Below, piece by piece: positions 25,959 through 33,217 of a DNA stretch of 64,000 nt (positions are counted from its first letter, which is position 1; every line of letters begins with the position of its first letter). The DNA comes from JASLCR01 sp964619585 (lineage in GTDB: Bacteria > Patescibacteriota > Saccharimonadia > Saccharimonadales > Saccharimonadaceae). Both the position numbers and the translations under genes were made by a program. The DNA lies in NCBI GenBank assembly GCA_964619585.1, contig CAZUCO010000001.1, positions 62,001 to 126,000 on the forward strand, written 5' to 3'. The notes beneath the pieces are model-generated. The model ran no database searches and was not told the origin of the DNA. It saw nothing but the letters and a program-made list of their open reading frames with translations.

Positions 25959-26240
25959 ATGAGTGTTGAAGGAATAAATCTTGCGAATAATGAGCGTGCG
26001 TTAAAGGAGCTGCAACATCAGCTTGCCAACTATGCATTTGTTGAAGCAACACTGGCGGCAAGGGTTATTGACGATCAGTATGAAACTAACAAGTGGGTGA
26101 TAGATGGAGTGAGAGATATCACTGGACTTGTCGAAGTGCTTCTTGATTCAATGCCTCAAACTGAAGAAGTAAAAACAATTATACAGAAGCTTAAAACATT
26201 ACAGGGTATCATCGATCCACTTGGTGAAGCTAAGGCCTAA
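25959..26240 (+). CDS. Small helical protein of unknown function
   Basis: 93 residues, almost wholly helical with heptad-like spacing (NNERALKELQHQLANYAFVEATLAAR; TEEVKTIIQKLKTLQGIID), so it may form a coiled coil. No signal peptide or membrane segment. No family recognised. It ends 11 bases inside the convergent SPOUT methyltransferase gene. Confidence 0.6.
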   Translation: MSVEGINLANNERALKELQHQLANYAFVEATLAARVIDDQYETNKWVIDGVRDITGLVEVLLDSMPQTEEVKTIIQKLKTLQGIIDPLGEAKA

Positions 26241-26730
26241 GACTTAGTGCGTATAGAGCAATCCCTGTTGCAACAGACACGTTAAATGATTCCTTGTTAC
26301 CTTGCATAGGTATCTCTAGGTTTTTCTGACAGTAAGAAAGATATTTGTGGTCAACGCCATTAACCTCCTCTCCAAGTAGTAACGCAAACTCTTCTGGTGG
26401 TTTAAAGTTTTGGAGTAGCACTGAGTCTGATGTCTGCTCAAGTGCGAAAAGTGGTAAAACATCGGGGTCACTATTACAGGCTAGCCAAGTCTCGAGCTGC
26501 TCGATGTATTCGAATGGTACCATCGATTCTGCGCCAAGTGCTGTCTTATGGATTTGTTTGGTAATTTTATCAGCAAGATGAGGCAGGCGCGAGTCGCTAT
26601 CGTAAGTTGGATACGGTGTATACCCCGATAGGATAATTTTTTTTACGCCAAAGCCTTCGGCTGTACGGAAAATCGAGCCAACATTATGGGTTGATCGAAT
26701 GTTGTGCAGTATCAGAGTAATCTTTGGCAT
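26230..26730 (-). CDS. SPOUT (TrmH-family) RNA 2'-O-methyltransferase
   Basis: 166 residues from the ATG at 26730. Motifs: NVGSIFRTAEGFGVKKI (motif 1), LLGEEVNGVD (motif 2) and IPMQGNKESFNVSVATGIALYAL (motif 3), which form the knotted SAM site. The family methylates ribose in tRNA or rRNA; the target is not known here. The ATG three codons earlier lies 2 bases from the TATACT box and would be outside a normal transcript, which decides the start. Confidence 0.85.
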   Translation of the reverse strand: MPKITLILHNIRSTHNVGSIFRTAEGFGVKKIILSGYTPYPTYDSDSRLPHLADKITKQIHKTALGAESMVPFEYIEQLETWLACNSDPDVLPLFALEQTSDSVLLQNFKPPEEFALLLGEEVNGVDHKYLSYCQKNLEIPMQGNKESFNVSVATGIALYALSLRP

Positions 26731-26741
26731 ACGTACCATGT

Positions 26742-26747
26742 AGTATA
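26742..26747 (-). promoter_or_regulatory. -10 box TATACT for the SPOUT gene
   Basis: TATACT on the minus strand, 11 bases from the ATG at 26730 but only 2 from an in-frame ATG at 26739, which argues for the downstream start. Confidence 0.5.
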
Positions 26748-26815
26748 CCTGATTGGCGATAGTTTTTCAGACCTGTGTTCATGAGTGATTGCTATAAAAA
26801 ACACAAGCTTTTTGC

Positions 26816-26821
26816 TATAGT
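26816..26821 (+). promoter_or_regulatory. Extended -10 box TGCTATAGT for the PilB-like gene
   Basis: TATAGT preceded by TGC, 8 bases before the ATG at 26830. Confidence 0.55.
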
Positions 26822-26829
26822 AAGAGCTA

Positions 26830-28452
26830 ATGGACGAAGATAAAATTCAAGCGCAGCGTCGCGAGCATGACGAGAGCGCAACGAGGCAACGATCCGCTAT
26901 TTTGGGGGTCGATTATCTTGACACGAGGCCAATTGAGCAGACCACACCGCTTATCAAGGATATCCTCACAATTCCAGATATGTACAAGGGGTTTATCATC
27001 CCACTTCGGGTTGCAGATGAGAACAACCCCTACCAATTTGGGATCACGACTCAAACGCCCCAGTCATTGATACAAAAAATGACGTACGACTACAACCAGC
27101 GTGGTGACTCGATTCAGTTTTTGATGATTTCCGGGAGCGGCTTTAAGGCTTTTATGCATCGCTATGATCCGCCAAAAAAAGTTATCTACGACGATATTCA
27201 AATTGCGAAGGAGGGTGACAGTCAAACGATTGCCCAAGTATCCAAGACGCTCAACTCAGTTGGCTCTGACCAGGTATTTGATTATCTGATTGATCAGGCA
27301 GACAAGCTCGGCGCAAGCGACATACATATTGAGAATCAGCGCACATATATTAGGGTGCGTATGCGTGTAGATGGCGCCTTGCATCCGGTTGCTGATCTTG
27401 AAAAAGATCGTTATCGAGTCATTATGGGCGCACTTGGTAGTAGGGCAAATATCTCGATTGCAGCAACCGAACCGCAATCAGGTCACATGCAGAAGGAAAT
27501 CACACGGGATGGGGCAACGCATTTACTCAATCTCCGTATCGAGACGGTTCCGACATTGTATGGGCAGGACTCGGTCATGCGATTGTTTAACTTTGACGAG
27601 AGTATGCTACAACTTGATCGACTTAGTATTCCTGATCGACAACGTAAGGAGATAGATGAGATCATAAGTCATCCACGAGGTATGGTATTGATGGTTGGGC
27701 CGACCGGATCAGGTAAGTCCACGACGCTTTATAGTATGCTTAACGCACTGAACACTTCGGATCGCAAAATTATTACCCTCGAGGATCCGATTGAGTATGG
27801 TATCTCCGGTATTGCTCAGATTCCGATTAACACTACCGAGGGACAGCATTTTGCTGATGGACTCAGGAGTGTGCTCCGGCTTGACCCTGATGTAGTGATG
27901 GTGGGTGAGATTCGTGACCAAGATACGGCCAAGACGGCTATTCAGGCATCAATTACAGGTCACTTGGTGCTTTCAAGTTTCCACGCCAACTCTACCTCTG
28001 CTGCATTTAGTCGTATGATAGATTTAATTGGCCAGAACCCAATATTCTCGACGGCCATTCGGCTCGTGATTGCTCAACGACTTGTGAGACGGCTTGTTGA
28101 TGAGACAAAGCAGGAGTATGAACCAGACGAGGCGACGGGGCGCTGGGTCAAAGAAGTACTAAAAGATGCTCCTTTGCCAGATGATATTCCCAATCTGGAT
28201 AGCTTCAAACTCTGGAAGCCAGTTTCGAGCGAGGAAGCACCGTTTGGCTATAAGGGCCGTATCGTTATCATGGAGCAGATGGTAGTTGGGGAAGAGATCC
28301 AAAAGTTTCTTCGCGGCGATGTGGAGGACGTCAACACTGAAGCGATTGAGGCTACCGCTAAACAGCACGGTATGTTGACACTTGAGCAGGTTGGCGTGAT
28401 TGCAGCACTTCGCGGCGAGACAACGCTCGATGAAATCGGCAGAGTTATATAG
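26830..28452 (+). CDS. GspE/PilB-family secretion or pilus assembly ATPase
   Basis: 540 residues. Type II/IV secretion ATPases power pilus extension or pseudopilus assembly at the inner membrane. Seen: N-terminal domain; ASDIHIEN with arginines; Walker A GPTGSGKSTTLYSML; the Asp box TLEDPIEYGI; Walker B LDPDVVMVGEIRD; and the His box GHLVLSSFHAN. The four-Cys zinc motif between Walker B and the C-terminus found in most PilB/GspE is missing; that region instead reads ETKQEYEPDEATGRW. No other pilus genes (pilC, pilD, pilT) lie in the window, so it is a stand-alone gene behind its own leaderless promoter. Confidence 0.9.
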   Translation: MDEDKIQAQRREHDESATRQRSAILGVDYLDTRPIEQTTPLIKDILTIPDMYKGFIIPLRVADENNPYQFGITTQTPQSLIQKMTYDYNQRGDSIQFLMISGSGFKAFMHRYDPPKKVIYDDIQIAKEGDSQTIAQVSKTLNSVGSDQVFDYLIDQADKLGASDIHIENQRTYIRVRMRVDGALHPVADLEKDRYRVIMGALGSRANISIAATEPQSGHMQKEITRDGATHLLNLRIETVPTLYGQDSVMRLFNFDESMLQLDRLSIPDRQRKEIDEIISHPRGMVLMVGPTGSGKSTTLYSMLNALNTSDRKIITLEDPIEYGISGIAQIPINTTEGQHFADGLRSVLRLDPDVVMVGEIRDQDTAKTAIQASITGHLVLSSFHANSTSAAFSRMIDLIGQNPIFSTAIRLVIAQRLVRRLVDETKQEYEPDEATGRWVKEVLKDAPLPDDIPNLDSFKLWKPVSSEEAPFGYKGRIVIMEQMVVGEEIQKFLRGDVEDVNTEAIEATAKQHGMLTLEQVGVIAALRGETTLDEIGRVI

Positions 28453-28472
28453 ACATATAGACAATTATATGA

Positions 28473-28478
28473 TATAAT
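28473..28478 (+). promoter_or_regulatory. -10 box TATAAT, leaderless Nudix gene
   Basis: TATAAT with 9 bases to the ATG at 28488. A second TATAAT overlaps the start codon itself. Confidence 0.55.
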
Positions 28479-28487
28479 AAAAATATA

Positions 28488-28922
28488 ATGACTGTAGAAC
28501 GATCTGCGAAAATTGTCCTTTACTCACCTGGCGGTATTATTCTTCCGTATGGCGAGAGTGGGCGACTTAATCTCCCGGGCGGTGGTATTGAACCTGGTGA
28601 AATACCAATTGAAGCGCTTGGTCGTGAGATGGAGGAAGAAATAGGCCTGCCTATTGATGAGGTAGCAGTACGATGGGTAGGCAAACGCAAGATTCGCACT
28701 ACGACCAAGCAAGGTGTAGCCAGCACACGGCATTGGGATATTTTCAGAGGTGTTACAGAGTTTAGAGCAAATGATCTAATGTATGGTGATGACATACGTG
28801 GAATTGCAGAGCTGCCTGAGTCAAAACTAGGCTTTGATAGTCGGGTTAACCCTAGCGCAAGGATGGCTGTTGAGCTTTCGAGGCGCAGCATCTTAAAAGC
28901 AGTTCGTTCACAAGTCAGGTAG
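28488..28922 (+). CDS. Nudix hydrolase
   Basis: 144 residues. The Nudix box GGGIEPGEIPIEALGREMEEEIGL has all Gly/Glu positions. Two features suggest a nucleotide substrate: LYSPGGIILPYGESGRLNLPGG before the box and an Arg-rich C-terminus. Third Nudix gene in the window; the three are not close copies of each other. Convergent with the malic enzyme gene, 3 bases between stops. Confidence 0.8.
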   Translation: MTVERSAKIVLYSPGGIILPYGESGRLNLPGGGIEPGEIPIEALGREMEEEIGLPIDEVAVRWVGKRKIRTTTKQGVASTRHWDIFRGVTEFRANDLMYGDDIRGIAELPESKLGFDSRVNPSARMAVELSRRSILKAVRSQVR

Positions 28923-28925
28923 TGG

Positions 28926-30059
28926 CTAGGTAATTACACGAGCAATTTCCGGCACGAGACGTTCGTTGAATACACTTGGAATTATCTCATCTGCTGATGG
29001 TGATTCGACGAGTGAGGCGATTACATCTGCTGCGGCAATCTTGTGGTCATCGGTGATCTTCTTTACGCCGTTATCAAGTGCTCCACGGAAAATGCCAGGG
29101 AAAGCGGTTGCGTTATTAACTTGATTTGGAAAGTCGCTGCGGCCAGTCGCGATAACGGCTGCGCCGGCAGCTTTAGCTTCATCGGGCATGATTTCTGGAG
29201 TTGGGTTTGAGAGGGCAAAAATGACTGGGTCTTTTGCCATTTTTCGTACCATATCTTGCGTCAGAAGTCCTGGCTTTGAGACACCAATAAATATATCAGC
29301 CCCAGAGATGGCGTCATCAAGTGAGCCAGACTGTGATGTGTCAAGGTATGGAAGGAGGGCTTTCTTTTCGTCGTTGAGGTCATTACGCGCGTCGCCAACG
29401 ATACCTCGTGAGTCGACGGCAACGATCGACCCAACACCGTACTTGTGAAGTAGTTTCATGATGGCTGTTCCGGCAGCGCCGGCACCAATAGTAACGATCT
29501 TGCTTTCGCTTAGAGACTTTCCCGTGACTTTCATTGCATTGATAAGTCCGGCGAGCACAACAACGGCCGTACCGTGCTGATCATCATGAAATACTGGGAT
29601 ATCAAGCTCTGCCTTTAGTCGCTCTTCAATCTCAAAACATTGTGGTGCTGCGATATCTTCAAGATTGATTGCGCCAAAGCTCGGAGCGATAGCTTTGACG
29701 GTTGCGACGATCTCGTCGGGTGTGTGCACGTCGAGAGTGATCGGCACGCTATCAATACCAGCGAAGTGTTTAAAGAGGAGTGCTTTGCCCTCCATGACCG
29801 GCATAGAGCCTTTTGGGCCAATATTGCCAAGTCCAAGTACGGCTGACCCGTCTGAGATGACTGCTACAAGGTTGTTTGTCCAGGTGTATTCGGGAAGTCT
29901 TGACTCATCTTCGGCGATAGCTTTTGAAACAGCTGCCACACCAGGGGTGTAGTAGGCGCTGAGTTTGGTCTTGTCGAGTTCAGACTCATCGCGGAGTCGA
30001 GTAGTGATTTTACCCTTATGGTTTTTGTGGAGTTCGAGTGCAAGTTCGTCATAGTTCAT
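28926..30059 (-). CDS. NAD(P)-dependent malic enzyme
   Basis: 377 residues, the short bacterial form without a phosphotransacetylase domain. It decarboxylates malate to pyruvate with reduction of NAD or NADP. Seen: YYTPGVAAVSKAI, SDGSAVLGLGNIGP, PVFHDDQHGTA (metal site), GAGAAGTAIMKLL (Rossmann) and ATGRSDFPNQVNN. In a cell with little evidence of a TCA cycle it would feed pyruvate and reduced cofactor to fermentation or run toward malate. TATACT lies 6 bases before the ATG. Confidence 0.95.
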   Translation of the reverse strand: MNYDELALELHKNHKGKITTRLRDESELDKTKLSAYYTPGVAAVSKAIAEDESRLPEYTWTNNLVAVISDGSAVLGLGNIGPKGSMPVMEGKALLFKHFAGIDSVPITLDVHTPDEIVATVKAIAPSFGAINLEDIAAPQCFEIEERLKAELDIPVFHDDQHGTAVVVLAGLINAMKVTGKSLSESKIVTIGAGAAGTAIMKLLHKYGVGSIVAVDSRGIVGDARNDLNDEKKALLPYLDTSQSGSLDDAISGADIFIGVSKPGLLTQDMVRKMAKDPVIFALSNPTPEIMPDEAKAAGAAVIATGRSDFPNQVNNATAFPGIFRGALDNGVKKITDDHKIAAADVIASLVESPSADEIIPSVFNERLVPEIARVIT

Positions 30060-30065
30060 ATATCT

Positions 30066-30071
30066 AGTATA
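30066..30071 (-). promoter_or_regulatory. Extended -10 box TGCTATACT for leaderless malic enzyme
   Basis: TATACT preceded by TGC on the minus strand, 6 bases before the ATG at 30059. Confidence 0.6.
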
Positions 30072-30122
30072 GCAGTCGTTGTATAACGTCGCATTTAGTA
30101 AAAGCTAGCAAGCTGTCTTTGG

Positions 30123-30151
30123 TTGACGAGATACAAAGAGGATGCTATAAA
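30123..30151 (+). promoter_or_regulatory. Full sigma70-type promoter TTGACG-N17-TATAAA
   Basis: -35 TTGACG (30123-30128), a 17-base spacer and -10 TATAAA (30146-30151). It points into the 200-base structured region before rplS, with no open reading frame following, so its product should be an RNA or a long rplS leader. Confidence 0.7.
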
Positions 30152-30157
30152 TAACAA

Positions 30158-30298
30158 CCAAGAGGAGTAAGGTGAAGTGAGGAACTTTCCGGTGGGTTCT
30201 CAAGCTATTTCCCGGTGAGTCCAAAATCTCCCTGCCTCTAGGCGGGTTCTCGTGTGTGACAGCGCACGAGAACCCGCCGTTCTAACTTTCCTCCTTGG
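30158..30298 (+). ncRNA. Possible structured RNA or long leader upstream of rplS
   Basis: This fills most of the 304-base gap between malic enzyme and rplS. From a predicted start near 30158 the sequence holds: a 14-bp perfect hairpin (30241-30254 with 30265-30278, extendable over CGTGTG/CGCACG); an upstream GGTGGGTTCTC (30191-30201) that can pair with the same 3' arm; and outer segments CCAA-GAGGA and TCCTC-TTGG that can close the whole element. No open frame with a start codon is seen. It does not match tmRNA, RNase P, SRP or a known riboswitch that I can recognise. No T-run follows, and rplS has its own promoter right after it. Confidence 0.4.
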
Positions 30299-30323
30299 AA
30301 ATTCTGTAATTTTGTGCTACAAT
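30295..30323 (+). promoter_or_regulatory. rplS promoter TTGGAA-N17-TACAAT
   Basis: -35 TTGGAA (30295-30300), 17 bases, -10 TACAAT (30318-30323) preceded by TGC. The leader is about 34 bases and contains AAGAGGTGAG just before the ATG. Confidence 0.6.
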
Positions 30324-30363
30324 CTATATTTGATTGTGAATATAAATCTTAAGAGGTGAGAAA

Positions 30364-30888
30364 ATGAGTTTTGCATTAATTCAAAAAGTAAACGATGAGC
30401 AGAAAAAAGCTGCTGTTGTTGACGTCCGAAGTGGTGACACTGTGCGTGTGCACCAGAAAATTAAAGAAGGCGCCAAAGAGCGTGTTCAGATCTTTGAAGG
30501 TGTCGTGATTCGTACTGACAACAAGAGTCAGCACACAAGCCGAATTACTGTGCGTAAGATCGCTAGCGGTGTTGGTGTAGAAAAGAGCTTTCTTCTTCAC
30601 AGCCCAACCATTTTGAAAGTTGAAGTGGTTCGCCGTGCGAAAGTACGCCGTAACTTCCTCAGCTATCTCCGTGCACGTAGCGGTAAGAGCGCTCGTCTCA
30701 CTGCTGTACAGTTTGACCGTGAAGCAGTAAACGATGTTCGTGACCTTGAAGCTGAAAAAGCCGAAGAAGAGGCAAAAGCCGCTGCGGCAGCCGAAGCTGA
30801 AGCAAAGCAAGCTGAAAAAGCAAAAGAAGAAGCAGAGCTTAAAGCAAAGCAAGACGCAGTCGAAGCAGCTCACAAAGAAAACGCATAA
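30364..30888 (+). CDS. rplS: 50S ribosomal protein L19 with extended C-terminal tail
   Basis: 174 residues against about 115 in most bacteria. The L19 fold is complete in the first 115: RSGDTVRVHQKIKEG, RVQIFEGVVI, SRITVRKIASGVGVEKSFLLHSP and VRRAKVRRNFLSYLR, a core protein at the 30S-50S bridge. The extra 60 residues are an uninterrupted Ala/Glu/Lys helix (for example EEEAKAAAAAEAEAKQA) likely to form a single long helix outside the ribosome core. AGAGGTGAG is a strong Shine-Dalgarno site and a terminator follows, so it is a one-gene unit. Confidence 0.96.
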   Translation: MSFALIQKVNDEQKKAAVVDVRSGDTVRVHQKIKEGAKERVQIFEGVVIRTDNKSQHTSRITVRKIASGVGVEKSFLLHSPTILKVEVVRRAKVRRNFLSYLRARSGKSARLTAVQFDREAVNDVRDLEAEKAEEEAKAAAAAEAEAKQAEKAKEEAELKAKQDAVEAAHKENA

Positions 30889-30910
30889 TCCCTCTATACG
30901 TTACCTGTAG

Positions 30911-30940
30911 AACCCGGACGAATCTGTCCGGGTTTTGTTA
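30911..30940 (+). terminator. Intrinsic terminator of rplS
   Basis: Stem AACCCGGAC (30911-30919), loop of 6, GTCCGGGTT (30926-30934), then a T-rich tail TTTGTTATTATT. A 9-bp GC-rich stem, 22 bases after the rplS stop. Confidence 0.8.
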
Positions 30941-30955
30941 TTATTAGGTAAGAGT

Positions 30956-31432
30956 ATGCAGTTATTTCATATTATTTCCGTCGTCGTGCCCCTTGCTATT
31001 GCCTTCGCACTTCCTGGTTATATTCGTACGCAAGATGCTAGGGCACTGAAAAATCGAGCCGTTCTCTATTCGGCATGTCTCCTATTCTTTATTTCTTGGT
31101 ATCTGCCATCGCCATTGATTGATGGACAGGATACATCTTTTGTGACCCATTTTATTGGTGGTGGAGTATTTTGCAGCCTTCTAGGACTCTATCTGTACCG
31201 TGCGTTGCAATTGAAATGGTCGCTGCTCCAGCGCCTGATAGCGGTATTTGCATTTGTTTCGTCACTTGGTGTTCTCAATGAGTTGTTTGAGTTCTTGCTT
31301 GTGAAGACGCACCTTGCCAGTATACTTCTGACAGATACATCATGGGATTTGGTGGCGAATACGTCCGGTGCGCTTATTGCATGGGTGATTGTGGAACTGG
31401 TAGTCTTTACTTCTCGCTACTATGAGCGCTAG
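30956..31432 (+). CDS. Integral membrane protein of unknown function
   Basis: 158 residues with about five hydrophobic helices. A motif near the end, NELFEFLLVK then DTSWDLVANTSGALIAW, is like the E...DTxxDLxxNxxGA pattern of YjdF/DUF2238 and VanZ-like membrane proteins, so it may belong to that group; this is tentative. The ATG at 30956 is used because a start seven codons earlier lies in the rplS terminator. A T/A-rich stretch (TATTATTAG) 8-11 bases upstream may be its -10. Its 3' end overlaps the convergent gene by 26 bases. Confidence 0.65.
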   Translation: MQLFHIISVVVPLAIAFALPGYIRTQDARALKNRAVLYSACLLFFISWYLPSPLIDGQDTSFVTHFIGGGVFCSLLGLYLYRALQLKWSLLQRLIAVFAFVSSLGVLNELFEFLLVKTHLASILLTDTSWDLVANTSGALIAWVIVELVVFTSRYYER

Positions 31433-32126
31433 TGGGGGCGTGTATAGCAAGGATTGATAGAGCGTCTTTTATTGCGTTCTTGTCGCGAGGATTTGTATCC
31501 AAGAGGGGGACTGTGTCGACAAGCACTATGCCATCGGGTGTTTGCAGCAGGTTAGCAATGCCAACAATATCTGGCATGATGCCGCTATCTTGGTAGTAGT
31601 CACGTGCGTCTGACAAGAAAGGGAGGGCGTCTGTATGGGGTCGAGTCATGTCGATTGGTGTTGCATTTGCTATGTACCGCTGAATACTCGTAACGCAGCT
31701 CCTGCTCGTATTGAGTGGAAAGGCGTCAATGCTGAACTCTTGAGCAAGACTAATCTCTGGAAATTGATCAAGTAGGGCTTGTTGCTGGCAAGATAAGTTG
31801 CGTGCGTATTCCAGCTGCTCTTCTGGCGTCATGCCGAGAGTTCGATGGTGAATTTTCTTGACGCGTTGCAGACCGTCACGCAACACCACAGAGTGATAGC
31901 CAAGACCAACCACTTCGTGCCCGGCTTTTTGATATGATCGCGTCGCTAGCTGTGAGCACAGTTTATATATGTGAGGACTGTCAGGGCGCAAGAGTGCTGC
32001 CAAGCCTAGCTTCCGCACCGGCTCATTGTGTTCTGAAGACGCCTCAAGATGATGCCGCAGCCATGGGTTTGCACCCAGTGTTGCAACATCGTAGAGTACC
32101 TCACGCGCTATGGCTCTTGCAGACAT
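31407..32126 (-). CDS. Possible kinase-like protein
   Basis: 239 residues, no signal or membrane segment. Three stretches fit a reduced protein-kinase-like or small-molecule phosphotransferase fold: a glycine turn with a Lys after it (VVGLGYHSVVLRDGLQRVKKIHH), PDIVGIANLL, and IVLVDTVPLL, where the last two could be the catalytic-loop Asn and the metal Asp of the lobe end. This is pattern reading only; no family is established. A frame of this length is supported by its divergence from rnhB and lack of a competing gene. Confidence 0.6.
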   Translation of the reverse strand: MSARAIAREVLYDVATLGANPWLRHHLEASSEHNEPVRKLGLAALLRPDSPHIYKLCSQLATRSYQKAGHEVVGLGYHSVVLRDGLQRVKKIHHRTLGMTPEEQLEYARNLSCQQQALLDQFPEISLAQEFSIDAFPLNTSRSCVTSIQRYIANATPIDMTRPHTDALPFLSDARDYYQDSGIMPDIVGIANLLQTPDGIVLVDTVPLLDTNPRDKNAIKDALSILAIHAPTSAHSSEK

Positions 32127-32169
32127 ATTACTAGTACATTACAATAAAATATGCAAACTGTCTATCGAT

Positions 32170-32175
32170 TACAAT
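32170..32175 (+). promoter_or_regulatory. -10 box TACAAT for rnhB-yraN
   Basis: TACAAT with 7 bases to the ATG at 32183; leaderless. Confidence 0.5.
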
Positions 32176-32182
32176 AGGAACT

Positions 32183-33190
32183 ATGATTCTTGGAATAGAT
32201 GAAGTGGGGCGTGGTCCATGGGCGGGACCGCTCGTTGTCGGTGCGGTAGTGCTTGGTGGCGAGCAAATCGAAGGGCTGACCGACAGTAAGAAACTTTCTA
32301 AAAAGCGTCGCGAAGAGCTGGCTGAGGAGATTTATCAAAGGGCATCCGGTCTGGGGCTTGGCTGGGTGCATGCACACGAGATAGATACGATCGGGCTCTC
32401 CGAGGCACTGGTACTGGCGACGATTCGGGCGGTGAGTCAGGTAAACTGCGCCTACAGCGAGATTATTATCGACGGAACAATCAATTTTCTGAAAGAAACT
32501 GGCAAGGGAAAATATGTGACGACCATGAAAAAGGCAGACTTGCTTGTGCCAAGCGTTTCGGCGGCGTCAATCGTGGCTAAGGTTGCCAGAGATAACTATA
32601 TGGACGAGCAAGATGCGATGTATCCGGGATATGGCTTCGCGTCGCATGTTGGGTATGGGACGGCAAAGCATCGAGCAGCGATAGAGAAGCAAGGTGTGAC
32701 GCCGCTACATCGATTAAGCTTTGCTCCTTTGGTGAAATATAAAGATGTCGAGATTGCGAGCTCTCGAAACAGCTTCGCGCAAGGTTCGACAAGAGCCCCG
32801 GCGTCTGGTCGAGCTTTGGCTGTAGATGTTTTGAATAATCAGCAGCCAACGACTAAGCAGATTGGCGATAGGGCTGAGGACGTGGTCGGGGAATATTTAC
32901 GAAAAAATGGGTACGAAATCATCGAGCGTAATTGGAAAACCAAGTTATGTGAAATTGATATCGTGGCCTCAAAGGAAGATACGATCTTATTTGTTGAAGT
33001 GAAGCATCGCAAATCTAACGCACAAGGTGGTGGAATGGCGGCAATTACTCCTAAAAAATATCGTCAGATAGAGTTTGCTGCAAATTTATATACTCATTTA
33101 AATCAATTATACGATCACAATGTCCGTCTAGCGATAGCTACGACTGTAGGTCGGCAAGCTGTATTTGAATCGTTTCTTGTTCTTGAGTAG
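32183..33190 (+). CDS. rnhB: RNase HII fused to a YraN/UPF0102-type nuclease domain
   Basis: 335 residues. Residues 1-190 are RNase HII, which nicks RNA-DNA hybrids and single ribonucleotides: IDEVGRGPWAGP with D6 and E7, IIIDGTINF with D97, KADLLVPSVSAASIVAK with D119. Residues about 226-335 are a YraN domain: QIGDRAEDVVGEYLRKNGY, ERNWKTKLCEIDIV (E257, D259) and LFVEVKHR (E272, K274), a Holliday-junction-resolvase-like nuclease fold. A 35-residue Ser/Ala-rich linker joins them. The two genes are often neighbours in bacteria; here they are one open frame with no internal stop. The product may repair R-loops or ribonucleotide lesions. Confidence 0.93.
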   Translation: MILGIDEVGRGPWAGPLVVGAVVLGGEQIEGLTDSKKLSKKRREELAEEIYQRASGLGLGWVHAHEIDTIGLSEALVLATIRAVSQVNCAYSEIIIDGTINFLKETGKGKYVTTMKKADLLVPSVSAASIVAKVARDNYMDEQDAMYPGYGFASHVGYGTAKHRAAIEKQGVTPLHRLSFAPLVKYKDVEIASSRNSFAQGSTRAPASGRALAVDVLNNQQPTTKQIGDRAEDVVGEYLRKNGYEIIERNWKTKLCEIDIVASKEDTILFVEVKHRKSNAQGGGMAAITPKKYRQIEFAANLYTHLNQLYDHNVRLAIATTVGRQAVFESFLVLE

Positions 33191-33217
33191 TGCGTTTACT
33201 TTGCATTTTTACAAAAG

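Noticed and set aside
30158..30298. Known RNA families (tmRNA, RNase P, SRP, 6S)
   Set aside because: Length and conserved words do not fit any of them; kept as an unassigned structured region.
30376..30873. Long minus-strand frame antisense to rplS
   Set aside because: Mirror of the repetitive Ala/Glu/Lys codons of L19; Phe/Cys-rich, no start signals.
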